A stretch of 64,000 nucleotides of DNA from Desulfobacter curvatus DSM 3379 (GCF_000373985.1 NZ_KB893079.1:1-64000), one strand, 5' to 3'. Positions 54,083-62,793 are shown, counted from the stretch's first letter. The notes: generated by a model from the sequence alone, not told the origin. A program made the numbers and translations.

Positions 54083-54656
54083 TAAAAACACGTTAATCCT
54101 GATTGTTGATGACAATACGGAAAACATCCAATTTTTAGGCAGTTTATTAATGTCCAATAATTATGAAGTGGGTGTGGCCCATAATGGTATTGAAGCATTG
54201 ACCTTTTGTAAAAATAAACTGCCGGATCTTATTTTACTGGATGTCATCATGCCGCAGATGGATGGTTATAAATTTTGCGAAAAACTGAAAAAGGACTCAA
54301 GAACCAGCCACATACCGGTTATTTTTGTAACGGCAAAAACAGAAACCCGTGATATTGTAAAAGGATTCAACGTGGGCGGCGTTGATTATGTTTCCAAGCC
54401 CTTTATCCCCGAAGAGCTGCTGGCCCGGGTCAAAACCCATGTAGAAATGAAACATTTAAGACACCTTATTCCCATCTGCTCTGTATGTAAAAAAGTCAGG
54501 GATGTCAACGGTTACTGGAAAAGCCTTGAAGCATATATTGAAAAATATTCGTATTCATCTTTCACCCATAGTATTTGTTCTAATTGCGGCGACAAATTAT
54601 ATGGAAAAGAGGCCTGGTATATTGAAATGAAAGAAGATTCAAACGATTCGCTTTGA
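54075..54656 (+). CDS. Response regulator with C-terminal Cys-ribbon domain
   Basis: 193 residues from a GTG at 54075, eight bases after GGAGG, overlapping the sensor gene by eight bases. The receiver has acidic residues in LIVDDNTENIQ, phospho-Asp in LILLDVIMPQMDG, Thr in IFVTAK and Lys in YVSKPF. The C-terminal part LIPICSVCKKVRD, GYWKSLEAYIEKYS, HSICSNCGDKLYG is a small CxxC...CxxC domain frequent behind receivers in this group; it binds no known DNA motif and may act through protein contacts. The output is unknown. The last codons form one arm of a perfect palindrome. Confidence 0.92.
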   Translation: MSDKNTLILIVDDNTENIQFLGSLLMSNNYEVGVAHNGIEALTFCKNKLPDLILLDVIMPQMDGYKFCEKLKKDSRTSHIPVIFVTAKTETRDIVKGFNVGGVDYVSKPFIPEELLARVKTHVEMKHLRHLIPICSVCKKVRDVNGYWKSLEAYIEKYSYSSFTHSICSNCGDKLYGKEAWYIEMKEDSNDSL

Positions 54657-54674
54657 ATCTTCTTTCATTTCAAT
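54621..54674. terminator. 23-bp perfect palindrome over the end of the response regulator gene
   Basis: Positions 54621-54643 are exactly complementary to 54652-54674, with an eight-base loop CGATTCGC. The left arm codes for the end of the protein and the stop TGA falls in the right arm. There is no T-run, so this may be an mRNA 3' hairpin or a bidirectional element between the two convergent genes. Confidence 0.6.
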
Positions 54675-54721
54675 GAGTTTCTTGAACGTGCGTCCTACAA
54701 TGGGGAACAAGAAAAGCCATC

Positions 54722-55384
54722 TCAGGCAACGGATGCGGAAAAGCCAAACCGGCCGTCAAGTTCCAACGCCAGTTTGTCACCTGATTTCAACCCCGCCACA
54801 CCGGCCGGGGTTCCGGTAAGCACCACATCCCCAGGCAACAGAGTAAAAAAACCGGACATGTAAACAATCAAGTCAAAGATCCCGTTAATCATCAGCTTGG
54901 TACTTTCATCCTGGCGCACCTGGCCATTCACTTCCAGTTTCAACCGTGTATCCTGGGGGGTTGCAAGGTCGTCAGGTCCAATAAAGGGGGAGATCGGACA
55001 GGACCCGTCGAACGCTTTTGCCTTCTCCCAGGGCAGCCCTTTCTCTTTCAGCGATTTCTGGATATCCCGCAGGGTCAAATCCAGAGCAATCCCATAACCT
55101 GCAACAGCGGCCTCAACCTCTTCCCGGCTTGCCCTGCTGATCTTTTTGCCGATCAACACTGCTAATTCCGTCTCATTGTGGCAATCCTTAGTAAAATCAG
55201 GAATAACAATGGGCTGACTGATCGACTGCAGCGATGTTGCCGGTTTGATAAATAAAATTGGTTCCGTGGGCATGGGATTGTCCAGTTCCTTGATATGATC
55301 CACATAATTGCGACCGACACAAACCACCTTTCCCACCGGCAGGCCGCACACAGACCCGTCGTTAAATATATGCTGATATGTCAT
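54722..55384 (-). CDS. Fumarylacetoacetate hydrolase-family protein (acylpyruvate hydrolase-like)
   Basis: 220 residues, the short FAH form. KVVCVGRNYVDHIKEL, PILFIKPATSL, HNETELAVLIGKKI (metal-binding Glu pair), GYGIALDLTLRDIQ, KAFDGSCPISPFI and GDVVLTGTPAGVAGLKSGD mark the fold. Members cleave C-C bonds in acylpyruvates or decarboxylate oxaloacetate. Separated from draG by a REP-type palindrome, so perhaps not in the same transcript. Confidence 0.9.
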   Translation of the reverse strand: MTYQHIFNDGSVCGLPVGKVVCVGRNYVDHIKELDNPMPTEPILFIKPATSLQSISQPIVIPDFTKDCHNETELAVLIGKKISRASREEVEAAVAGYGIALDLTLRDIQKSLKEKGLPWEKAKAFDGSCPISPFIGPDDLATPQDTRLKLEVNGQVRQDESTKLMINGIFDLIVYMSGFFTLLPGDVVLTGTPAGVAGLKSGDKLALELDGRFGFSASVA

Positions 55385-55403
55385 AATTACCTTTTGTTCT
55401 TTT

Positions 55404-55456
55404 GGAGCGAGGGCGTCCCGCCCGCAGTAAAGATGCGGGCGGGACGCCCTCGCTCC
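55404..55456. repeat. 23-bp perfect GC-rich palindrome (REP-type)
   Basis: Positions 55404-55426 (GGAGCGAGGGCGTCCCGCCC plus GCA) pair exactly with 55434-55456 around the loop GTAAAGA. Such GCGTCCCGCCC palindromes are dispersed between genes in many bacteria. It lies between the FAH and draG genes and differs sharply from its surroundings in GC content. Confidence 0.8.
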
Positions 55457-55495
55457 CAGGTTAAGTTATTTCGGCGTCATTTCCAAACAATGTTA

Positions 55496-56416
55496 TCAGT
55501 CCTTCAACGCCAAAAACGCCGGCGAGTGGTCCACCAAGTATTCGGCAAGCTCATCGACCTCAGCATAAACACGGGGATCCAGTCGTTTTAGCCAGCGCTT
55601 CGGTATGCCCTCGACCCCATAAACCGCACCGGCAAGCATACCGACCAATGCGCCGGTCGTATCCGCATCCCCCCCTTGGTTTACGGTACCGACGAGGCAA
55701 TCTTCAAAGTTGTCGGTTGAAAATAAAAAATGTAAAACAGTCTGCACCGTATCAACAACAAAGGCAGAGCTCTTACCTGGATACGGTTCATAACAAAAAT
55801 CCGGATATTCATTCACAAAACCTTTGGTCTGCATCAGAAGCTGACCAAATAATTGGGCACCCATCATGGTCTCATGAAGCAGACGGCCAAAAAAAATACA
55901 TGCCGCATCAGACAACGGATTATTGTGCGTAATATGAGCCTGCTCCACCACATATTGGGCAAGGAGGTCGTCATTTCCCAAGGTATATAGGGCAACGGGA
56001 AGCATGCGCATCAGAGCCCCGTTTCCGGCACTCCAACGGCTTGGTGCCGCTTCAAGGGTTTGGTGGAGAATGTAATTTCTGATTCCCCTGGCACATGTGG
56101 AGCCGACATCAACCGGGCGGCCTTTTACCCAATCGGCAAATTCATCGGCAACGGCAGTAAGATTCCATCCTTGGGAATTTCGAATGGCCCGTGCGATACA
56201 AATTGACATTTCAGTGTCATCGGTCACTTGACCGGCTTTGAGGTACAGCCATCCTTTCCCGATGATCTGTTTATGTACACCATATTGTAATTTGATTTCC
56301 CCGGGCGTCATGAACTCGGTCGTTGCCCCCAAGGCATCGCCAATGGCAAGGCCGACAAAGGCCCCTTTTGCCTTCTCCACAATTTGCTTTCTGTCAGGTA
56401 CCCGAACCGATTGCAT
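55496..56416 (-). CDS. draG: ADP-ribosyl-[dinitrogen reductase] glycohydrolase
   Basis: 306 residues from the ATG at 56416, with AGGAA upstream; the frame extends further 5' into draT but without homology. FVGLAIGDALGATTEFMTPG and VTDDTEMSICIARAI provide metal-binding residues, then NGALMRMLPVALYT, THNNPLSDAACIFFGRLL and GGDADTTGALVGMLAGAVYG, typical of DraG. With DraT it reverses ADP-ribosylation of nitrogenase reductase. It follows draT by 13 bases, forming draT-draG as in diazotrophs. The nif genes are not in the window. Confidence 0.93.
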   Translation of the reverse strand: MQSVRVPDRKQIVEKAKGAFVGLAIGDALGATTEFMTPGEIKLQYGVHKQIIGKGWLYLKAGQVTDDTEMSICIARAIRNSQGWNLTAVADEFADWVKGRPVDVGSTCARGIRNYILHQTLEAAPSRWSAGNGALMRMLPVALYTLGNDDLLAQYVVEQAHITHNNPLSDAACIFFGRLLHETMMGAQLFGQLLMQTKGFVNEYPDFCYEPYPGKSSAFVVDTVQTVLHFLFSTDNFEDCLVGTVNQGGDADTTGALVGMLAGAVYGVEGIPKRWLKRLDPRVYAEVDELAEYLVDHSPAFLALKD

Positions 56417-56429
56417 GATGACTTTCCTA

Positions 56430-57230
56430 TTATATGATTCGTCTGGAGATATCGTACAAACCGCCAATGACCAACACTTCCTCCTCCCCCTTTAGTATCC
56501 CGGAATGAAGAAAAGCGCCATCAAAAAAAATTTTGGAAACAGGCACCTTGGCTTCAATAACGAATGTCCCAAATTCCCAGGCCCGCTCAAAATCATGGGT
56601 AAAGGAATTTAGATTATTGAGCCGCACCACCCCCTTACCCGTCTTGGCATCCCATTCAAGCAGTTCATGATCGTAAAACCCATGAACACCTCTGAAAAGG
56701 GTGATGTGAGTGGTGTCGGGATCGCGGCGGTTCAACTCGTACTGAACAAATTCATAAAGAAGATCAAGCTGGTTAAATATGCCATTGGTTCGCGCGGAAC
56801 CCTTCATGCGATCCTTCATATATGATAAATACTCGTCGCTCTCTTTCCCGTTGATCCGGCCGCAATGATAGGTTGGGGGCAACCCCATCCGGGTTTGCAC
56901 CCATCCCTTCAAAACAGCCCCTTCAATGGAATCGGCATCAAAAAGCCAGCCCCGGAGAAATCTTAAGTAGCTGTGTTTTATACCGAGTAGCTCACCAACG
57001 TTACTTTTTTCCTGCCATTGATGAAGATGAAACGCAACTTCCATATAATCTTGAAATATTCTTGCCCTTTCCTCCCAGCTGGAAAGGTTGTCCAACTGTT
57101 TGAAAAAATGGGCATGGGTCGTCCGTACACCATGGACACTTAACGACGTAGGATTGGCGTTGAATTCCAGGGAACCAATGACCCAGGCCGGCACACTGCA
57201 CAAGCTGTATTGATAACGATAATCGGACAT
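56430..57230 (-). CDS. draT: NAD-dinitrogen-reductase ADP-ribosyltransferase
   Basis: 266 residues. DraT inactivates NifH by ADP-ribosylation when ammonium rises or energy falls. Recognisable: FNANPTSLSVHGVRTTHAHF, WLFDADSIEGAVLKGWVQTR, GLPPTYHCG, HITLFRGVHGFYDHELL, NLNSFTHDFERAWEFG and KGEEEVLVIGG, the latter with the catalytic Glu region. It lies 29 bases after the rhodanese lipoprotein gene, same strand, and just before draG. No nifH or ammonium sensor is nearby. Confidence 0.93.
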   Translation of the reverse strand: MSDYRYQYSLCSVPAWVIGSLEFNANPTSLSVHGVRTTHAHFFKQLDNLSSWEERARIFQDYMEVAFHLHQWQEKSNVGELLGIKHSYLRFLRGWLFDADSIEGAVLKGWVQTRMGLPPTYHCGRINGKESDEYLSYMKDRMKGSARTNGIFNQLDLLYEFVQYELNRRDPDTTHITLFRGVHGFYDHELLEWDAKTGKGVVRLNNLNSFTHDFERAWEFGTFVIEAKVPVSKIFFDGAFLHSGILKGEEEVLVIGGLYDISRRII

Positions 57231-57259
57231 GAATTATTCTATAAGAACCTTTATATTTT

Positions 57260-57847
57260 TTAATCGGCCTCGGGATAAGCAAGCGTTGGGTCTATTTCAT
57301 ACGTCCATGGCAGCCCTTCATTCTTCCAACCACCCAGCACACGCTTCCCATAATACACACTATTTTCGTCTTTTACTTTATCTCCTTCAAACCCGCCCAT
57401 CATGTTATATATTTTATCAATCGGCCAGCTGGCATTTGAAGCCGCGACGTTTGCCGCATCACAGGAGCGGCTGCCACTTCTGCACATAAAGATAAGCGTA
57501 TCGGTTTCAGGATTGAAATGTTTTTTAAGGTCCTCTGTAAAATTTTCATTAATTGCCATACCGTACCCTTTGCTGGCATGTTTTCCTGTCCAAAATTTTA
57601 CCGGAACATGATATGCAATAGTCGGATGTCCAACCAGAACATACTCCGGACGGGTTCTGACATCCACAATAAAAACATGATTATCTTCGGTTGCCATTTT
57701 GTATGCTTGGGACGGCGTTAGATCTCCACCTTTATGGCCTTCCTTTTTACTGGAATAGGTCAAGGGTACGTTTTTAGCGCAGCTTACAGCAATCATAGAA
57801 GTGATAATCAAAACAACAACCATACAGAGATAATTACTTTTTTTCAT
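57260..57847 (-). CDS. Rhodanese-domain lipoprotein
   Basis: 195 residues. A signal peptide ends at a lipoprotein Cys (IAVSC, Cys23), so it is probably tethered in the periplasm. The rhodanese domain has VFIVDVRTRPEYVLVGHPTI and the active-site loop FMCRSGSRSCDAANV, with the Cys-Arg-Ser-Gly-Ser-Arg-Ser form expected for persulfide transfer, then NMMGGFEGDKVK and GWKNEGLPWTYE. It has AGGAGG before its ATG. The neighbouring draT gene is 29 bases downstream, an unusual partner. Role unknown. Confidence 0.88.
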   Translation of the reverse strand: MKKSNYLCMVVVLIITSMIAVSCAKNVPLTYSSKKEGHKGGDLTPSQAYKMATEDNHVFIVDVRTRPEYVLVGHPTIAYHVPVKFWTGKHASKGYGMAINENFTEDLKKHFNPETDTLIFMCRSGSRSCDAANVAASNASWPIDKIYNMMGGFEGDKVKDENSVYYGKRVLGGWKNEGLPWTYEIDPTLAYPEAD

Positions 57848-58188
57848 CTTTAACCTCCTGTAATAATGTATGTTTCTTAGAAAGTCTGTAAAACATTGAC
57901 AGATCTTTCAACGTTCGTTATGGGCTGAACCCGGGCGTTGATAAGGCCAACTCAGCCCGCGGCTGTTTCTAAAAATTGGAATATCAATTATTCATGGGGC
58001 GAAGTTTTATCAGACTTTAGAATCCGGGTAAAGGTGGTCTCGATATTATTTAAAGGCTCATGTCGCGTTTTGGGGTCTTTTGAAATTTGTTGAAAAGGCT
58101 TGATCTGACTTGCGGTCAGACTTGAAAACCGATCCCAAAAGCTTATTTTAATCAGACTTGCTTATAAAAAAATAGAGGAAACAATGCC
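57848..58188. other. Divergent intergenic region with repeat copy 4
   Basis: Between the rhodanese gene and ccdA. The part next to 57848 holds the rhodanese ribosome-binding site; the middle is repeat copy 4 (57871-57969). A CAGACTTGCTTATAAAAA near 58152-58169 matches the outer end of the repeat copies, so another repeat end may lie here. Confidence 0.5.
57871..57969 (+). repeat. Dispersed hairpin repeat, copy 4
   Basis: TTTCTTAGAAAGTCTG, GATCTTTCAACGTTCGTTATG then GGGCTGAACCC and CAGCCCGCGGCTGTTTCTA match the other copies in order and spacing. The outer stem GGGCT/AGCCC is kept; the inner stem is weaker. Confidence 0.7.
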
Positions 58189-58887
58189 ATGCTGACACAG
58201 ACCATTACATTCCCTGCAGCTTTTGCGGCAGGCCTTCTGTCTTTTCTGTCCCCTTGTGTGTTGCCGTTGATCCCGGCCTATTTCAGCTTTATCACAGGAC
58301 TATCTTTAGATGAACTGACAGCTGACGACAAAGATGTACGTAAAAAGGTAATCCTGTCCACCCTGGCCTATGTGGCCGGGTTTTCCTTTATTTTTATCCT
58401 GTTTGGGGCATCCGCCTCTCTTCTTGGCGGGCTTGCCGCCCGTTATTCCTGGGTTGTACGGTATGTGGGCGGCGGCATTATCCTGGTCTTCGGGCTGCAT
58501 CTGCTGGGTATTATCAACATAAAAAGTTTGCAGTTTGAACGTAAATTTCATTTCAAGGAAACCCCCTTTCATCTGTTTGGCACATTTCTAATCGGCATGG
58601 CCTTTGGCGCGGGATGGAGCCCCTGCATAGGCCCCATGCTGGGCAGCATACTCATTGTGGCAGGCAGCCAGGACACCATCCTCAAAGGCGTACTGCTCCT
58701 GGCAACCTATTCTGCGGGCATGGCCCTGCCTTTTCTTTTGATATCCATTTTCATTAACTCCATGCTCAGTTTCATGAAAAAGGCCACCCGGGCCATGGGC
58801 ATCATTAATAAATGTGCAGGCGCACTGCTCATTGTCATTGGTCTGCTCTTGATCTTTGACAAATTCCGGCTCCTGGCAGCCTTTTAA
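58189..58887 (+). CDS. ccdA: Cytochrome c biogenesis protein CcdA
   Basis: 232 residues with six membrane helices. The two conserved Cys lie in LSFLSPCVLPLIPAYFSF and GAGWSPCIGPMLGS, as in the thiol transporter CcdA/DsbD core. It carries reducing equivalents from cytoplasmic thioredoxin to the periplasm, for apocytochrome c or other thiol proteins. The rhodanese lipoprotein across the divergent promoter may be a client; that is inference. A GC-rich hairpin without T-run follows at 58902-58918. Confidence 0.93.
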   Translation: MLTQTITFPAAFAAGLLSFLSPCVLPLIPAYFSFITGLSLDELTADDKDVRKKVILSTLAYVAGFSFIFILFGASASLLGGLAARYSWVVRYVGGGIILVFGLHLLGIINIKSLQFERKFHFKETPFHLFGTFLIGMAFGAGWSPCIGPMLGSILIVAGSQDTILKGVLLLATYSAGMALPFLLISIFINSMLSFMKKATRAMGIINKCAGALLIVIGLLLIFDKFRLLAAF

Positions 58888-58978
58888 ATTCAGTCATGGG
58901 CACGGCGGCGACCGCCGTCACATATATGATTTTACCTTACGCCGCATCAGGAATCTCCCTTGAATTTTAATATAAGTT

Positions 58979-59007
58979 TTGACAAACTTTATTCAGCATA
59001 ACATATT
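58979..59007 (+). promoter_or_regulatory. Candidate promoter of copZ-copA
   Basis: TTGACA at 58979-58984, 17-base spacer, CATATT at 59002-59007. A second TTGACA lies at 59006-59011 with a poor -10. No clear metal-regulator palindrome was found. Confidence 0.35.
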
Positions 59008-59091
59008 GACATAAAATCTATCGTTTTTAACTTTAAGTATGTAAATGTATGCTCAAGCCAACAATCGACAACTTTTGGAAAGGAGAATCAT

Positions 59092-59292
59092 ATGAAAAAA
59101 CATTTAAGTATCGAAGGAATGTCCTGCCAGCATTGCGTCAACCGGGTAAAAAAATATCTGGAAACCCTTGGAACGGATGTTTCCGTGGACCTTGAAGGAA
59201 AAAAGGCTGATTTTGATACCCTAGGCGATGTGGATATGGGCACGGTGATTAAGGATCTCTCTGAATTTGGGTTCACGGCTAAGGAAATATGA
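59092..59292 (+). CDS. copZ: Copper chaperone (heavy-metal-associated domain)
   Basis: 66 residues forming one HMA domain; the metal site is GMSCQHC and the fold continues with VNRVKKYLETLG and VIKDLSEFGFTAKEI. It should carry Cu(I) to the P-type ATPase encoded seven bases downstream. GGAG lies upstream. The second half is richer in Asp/Asn than average CopZ. Confidence 0.92.
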   Translation: MKKHLSIEGMSCQHCVNRVKKYLETLGTDVSVDLEGKKADFDTLGDVDMGTVIKDLSEFGFTAKEI

Positions 59293-59298
59293 GGCGCC

Positions 59299-61779
59299 AT
59301 GACCACCACCCTTGAAATAAAAGTATACGGCATGATGTGCACGCACTGTGAAAATGCCGTAAAAAAAGCCCTTGAAAAATTTGATGGGATCAGTGATGTA
59401 GCAGCCTCATTTGAAAAGGAAACCGTCACCCTGGCACTGGAAGACGACACAGCCTCGTTAGATGAACTCAAAGATGCCATTGTGGCTGAGGGCTATGCCC
59501 TGACCCCGGGAGGGGCTGGGGACGATGAAGACGGATCGTCCGGCCGAATTGATGCAAAATCCGAAAGCCAGAATGAAGCACCCCCGCTTTGCAACATAAG
59601 CTTTTCCATCCAAGGAATGCACTGTGCCAACTGTGCCCTGGCCATTGAAAAGGCGTTTGCAAAAACGGAGGGCATCGCAGAAACAGCCATCAATCTCCCC
59701 CTTGAAAAAGGCTTTGTTTCATATGATCCGGATCTGCTGGATGATCAAAAGATCCTGGACGTAGTCAAAAATGCCGGTTACAGCGCATCCCTTGAAACCG
59801 ACCAGGACCAGGCCGGCGGCAGTCGGGAAAAATTCAGATTTTTGTTTGCATTGGCTATCACCATCCCCATGATGGTCATCATGCATGTCATGCCGTTTGG
59901 GCCTGTGGCCACTAACATTATCCTTTGCATCATGGCCACATCTGTTATGGCGGTCTCCGGCCGAACCTTTTTTGAAGGAGCGTACTATTCGCTAAAAAAC
60001 CGGCTGGCCAATATGGATGTACTCATCAGCTTAGGGGTTAGCGCCGCTTATTTTTACAGTCTTTTTTCCCTGATCTTTTTGGATCCTTCCCAAATGCTGT
60101 TTTTTGACAGTTCTGCCATGCTCATCACCTTTATCATGATCGGCAAAATGCTCGAGGCAAGGGCCAAGGGCAAGACCGGCCAGGCACTTAAAACGCTTTT
60201 GGCGTTGAATGCAGACACGGCCAGGGTGATCAAGGACGGCAAGGAACGGATTGTGGATGTTTCCATGGTCGTCCCCGGTGATACGGTACGGGTCCTGGCC
60301 GGTGAAAAAATTCCCGTGGATGGAAAAATCCTCAAGGGAGATACCGCAGTGGATGAATCCATGCTCACCGGTGAGTCCTTTCCGGTTGAAAAAACTTCGG
60401 GAGATGAGGTCACAGGTGCCACCATCAACCTGTCCGCACCCATCACAATGACTACCACCCGCACCGGCAACGATACGGTGTTATCCGAAATTATTAAAAT
60501 GGTGGAGGATGCCCAGGCAGACAAGGCACCCATCCAGCGGGTGGCCGACACAGCCTCCAACATCTTCGTCCCTGTTGTAACAGCTGTGTCCCTGATCACC
60601 TTTGCCGTATGGTACGTTACTGCACCCGGATTTATCCCATCCGGTTCCACCCCGTTTTTATTTGCCTTTGAACGCATGATCGCTGTTCTTGTCATTGCCT
60701 GCCCCTGCGCCCTGGGACTCGCCACGCCCACGGCTGTCATGGTGGGGTCCGGTTTAGGCCTTAACCGGGGTATCCTGTTTAAAAAAGGATCTGCCCTGGA
60801 AAACATTTCCCATCTGGACATGGTTTTGTTTGATAAAACAGGTACCCTGACAACAGGAATGCCTTCGGTTACAGGTGTTTTTCCCGGCAAAAATATTACT
60901 CAGGAACAATTGCTGTCCTGGGCTGCCGGCGCCGAAACCAATTCCAGCCATCCCCTGGCACCGGCGGTAACGCGTTTTGCCCGGGAAAAGGGAATTAGTC
61001 CTGAAATCACCTCGGATTCAAAAGAGCTCTCGGGCAGGGGTATTGAATGCCGCCTTGGCGACCAACTGCTCAGGGCCGGAAACCTAACGCTGGTGGCCGA
61101 CGACAACATTCCCGATGATATCCGAACCCGGGGTCGGGAATTGGCAGGCCAGGGAAAGAGCCTTATTTTCATCAGCCTGGACCACCAGGTAAAAGGGGTA
61201 ATCGCCTTAGAAGACCAAATCAAACCCGAGGCAAAGGACGCCATTAGGCAACTACATGTGGCAGGCATTCAAACCGCCCTAGTCTCCGGGGACAATAAGG
61301 CGGCAGCAAGCTGGGCAGCCCGCCAGACCGGTATTGATGAAGTGGCGGCCGAGGTTATGCCTGGAGATAAAATCAACCAGGTAAAAAAATGGCAGGAAAA
61401 AGGGTTAAAAGTGGCCATGGTGGGTGATGGTATCAACGACGCCCCGGCCCTTGCCCAGGCAGATATCGGTATTGCCATTGGTTCAGGCACGGACGTGGCC
61501 AAAGAAACCTGTGAGGTGGTGCTGGTGAAAAATGATTTAAAAGATGTGGACCGGGCCGTCCGATTAGGCAAGAAGACCCTTTCCACCATAAAACGCAATT
61601 TTTTCTGGGCCTTTTTCTACAACGTTATGATGATTCCCGTGGCCGCAGGCATCCTGTACCCGGCATTCAGGATATCATTGACCCCGGAAGCCGCCGCCAT
61701 CGCCATGTGGCTCTCCTCTCTGTCCGTTGTGGGCAATTCCCTACTGCTTAACCGGTTTGGAAGGCAGCTGGACGGGTAG
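59299..61779 (+). CDS. copA: Copper-translocating P-type ATPase
   Basis: 826 residues. Two N-terminal HMA domains (GMMCTHC at Cys14/17; GMHCANC near residue 108), then a P1B-type ATPase. The transmembrane metal site is VIACPCALGLATPTA; the phosphorylation loop DKTGTLTTGMP has Asp near 512; VTGESFPVEK-like LTGESFPVEKTSGD and GDGINDAPALAQADIGIAIG follow. The CPC motif and the neighbouring copZ mark it as a Cu(I) exporter. Confidence 0.96.
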   Translation: MTTTLEIKVYGMMCTHCENAVKKALEKFDGISDVAASFEKETVTLALEDDTASLDELKDAIVAEGYALTPGGAGDDEDGSSGRIDAKSESQNEAPPLCNISFSIQGMHCANCALAIEKAFAKTEGIAETAINLPLEKGFVSYDPDLLDDQKILDVVKNAGYSASLETDQDQAGGSREKFRFLFALAITIPMMVIMHVMPFGPVATNIILCIMATSVMAVSGRTFFEGAYYSLKNRLANMDVLISLGVSAAYFYSLFSLIFLDPSQMLFFDSSAMLITFIMIGKMLEARAKGKTGQALKTLLALNADTARVIKDGKERIVDVSMVVPGDTVRVLAGEKIPVDGKILKGDTAVDESMLTGESFPVEKTSGDEVTGATINLSAPITMTTTRTGNDTVLSEIIKMVEDAQADKAPIQRVADTASNIFVPVVTAVSLITFAVWYVTAPGFIPSGSTPFLFAFERMIAVLVIACPCALGLATPTAVMVGSGLGLNRGILFKKGSALENISHLDMVLFDKTGTLTTGMPSVTGVFPGKNITQEQLLSWAAGAETNSSHPLAPAVTRFAREKGISPEITSDSKELSGRGIECRLGDQLLRAGNLTLVADDNIPDDIRTRGRELAGQGKSLIFISLDHQVKGVIALEDQIKPEAKDAIRQLHVAGIQTALVSGDNKAAASWAARQTGIDEVAAEVMPGDKINQVKKWQEKGLKVAMVGDGINDAPALAQADIGIAIGSGTDVAKETCEVVLVKNDLKDVDRAVRLGKKTLSTIKRNFFWAFFYNVMMIPVAAGILYPAFRISLTPEAAAIAMWLSSLSVVGNSLLLNRFGRQLDG

Positions 61780-61993
61780 TCTTGAACTTTGGACTTTAAA
61801 TTGCGAAGAATTATTGAAAAAGATCAATGACACTTCCCACAAAAATCCCCATGGTTGCGCCAAATTTTTTATGCAACCATAGGGGGAGGATAAGGTGCGT
61901 CAATAAAGCCATGGTCGCAATTGCCGGCAATATGCTTACATTGACGCGTCTTGAGATCCGACACGACCTGGTCGGAATCGTTGTCAGAGCGGA

Positions 61994-62152
61994 TCAAGCT
62001 TTTTCAAAATCTTTTTTTGCTGCACCACATACCGGACAAGTCCAGTCTTCGGGAAGATCTTGAAACGATGTTCCCGGGGCAATGTTATTATCAGGGTCAC
62101 CTTTTTCGGGGTCATATACATAACCGCAAACGGTGCATTCATACTTTTCCAT
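61994..62152 (-). CDS. Rubredoxin
   Basis: 52 residues from the ATG at 62152 (AAAGGAT upstream), too short for many gene finders. MEKYECTVCGYVYDPEKGDP and TWTCPVCGAAKKDFEKA-like C-terminal (DWTCPVCGAAKKDFEKA) give the two CxxC knuckles that hold one Fe. PGTSFQDLPEDW between them is typical. Rubredoxins are small electron carriers, common in anaerobes, feeding oxygen or superoxide reductases. No partner gene is nearby. Confidence 0.93.
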   Translation of the reverse strand: MEKYECTVCGYVYDPEKGDPDNNIAPGTSFQDLPEDWTCPVCGAAKKDFEKA

Positions 62153-62295
62153 AATACATATCCTTTTGTGTTTTTTAGTTTACAACGCGCATCAAAATCC
62201 TCTTATTTTTGATGATTTTTGAGAGTTAACAACCATAAAATATAATCTGATAACCAGTTTTTTCAAGAAAAACTGTGCTACCTGTTCATACATTC

Positions 62296-62535
62296 TTATT
62301 CTCCTGTGATCACATAGAGATAAAGGGCACGGGGACCATGGGCACCGTGCACCATCACAAACGCGATATCTGCAGTTTTGCTGAGGCCTGAAATAATAAC
62401 CATGTGGTGGGGAAGCCCTTCTCCCCTTGTGTCCGGATCATATTTGAGCAACGCGTAACGTTCTTTCATGGCAGACAGAATTTGCTCTTTTTTGATGACC
62501 GCCACATGGATGGAGGGCAGAAGCGAAACGGAAAG
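62296..62535 (-). pseudogene. C-terminal fragment of a LUD-domain (LutC/YkgG) protein
   Basis: The end of the gene reads LPSIHVAVIKKEQILSAMKE, then HHMVIISGLSKTADIAFVMV and HGAHGPRALYLYVITGE, matching the C-terminal half of LUD-domain lactate-utilisation proteins. Upstream of about 62530-62535 the sequence changes to an IS transposase remnant, so the first half is gone. The open frame runs on to 62556 by chance. Not functional. Confidence 0.7.
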
Positions 62536-62793
62536 GAGCACCTTAAAGGTTATCACCTAATTGCCAGGAGCAAGTGTGGTCTCATGGTTCAAATTTTGGG
62601 CGGTCTTATAACATATTTGCTGATGGCAATATATTGCCATGAAGAATTCAATGAAAAAGTCTCCATCAAAAGGATTCGACAATTACGAACTAAAATTTTG
62701 AATGAGTTATTTAACGGCCAAGCTAACTCTGAACCGATTAGGGACAATAATTTCAAGGACCCAATAACATCACTGAAAAAAACCAAAAATTAA
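62530..62793 (+). mobile_element. IS4-type transposase remnant A (C-terminal part)
   Basis: In one frame the DNA encodes EHLKGYHLIARSKCGLMVQI, LGGLITYLLMAIYCHEEF and NEKVSIKRIRQLRTKILNEL, which look like the C-terminal helix region of IS4-family DDE transposases. The catalytic part is missing and the 5' edge runs directly into the truncated LUD gene. The last 104 bases (62670-62773) recur at 63668-63771. Confidence 0.65.

Noticed and set aside
61811..61978. Minus-strand frame with a hydrophobic stretch (VNVSILPAIATMALLTHLIL)
   Set aside because: It could be the tail of a lost membrane transporter, but there is no start and no clear match, so it is not called a gene.
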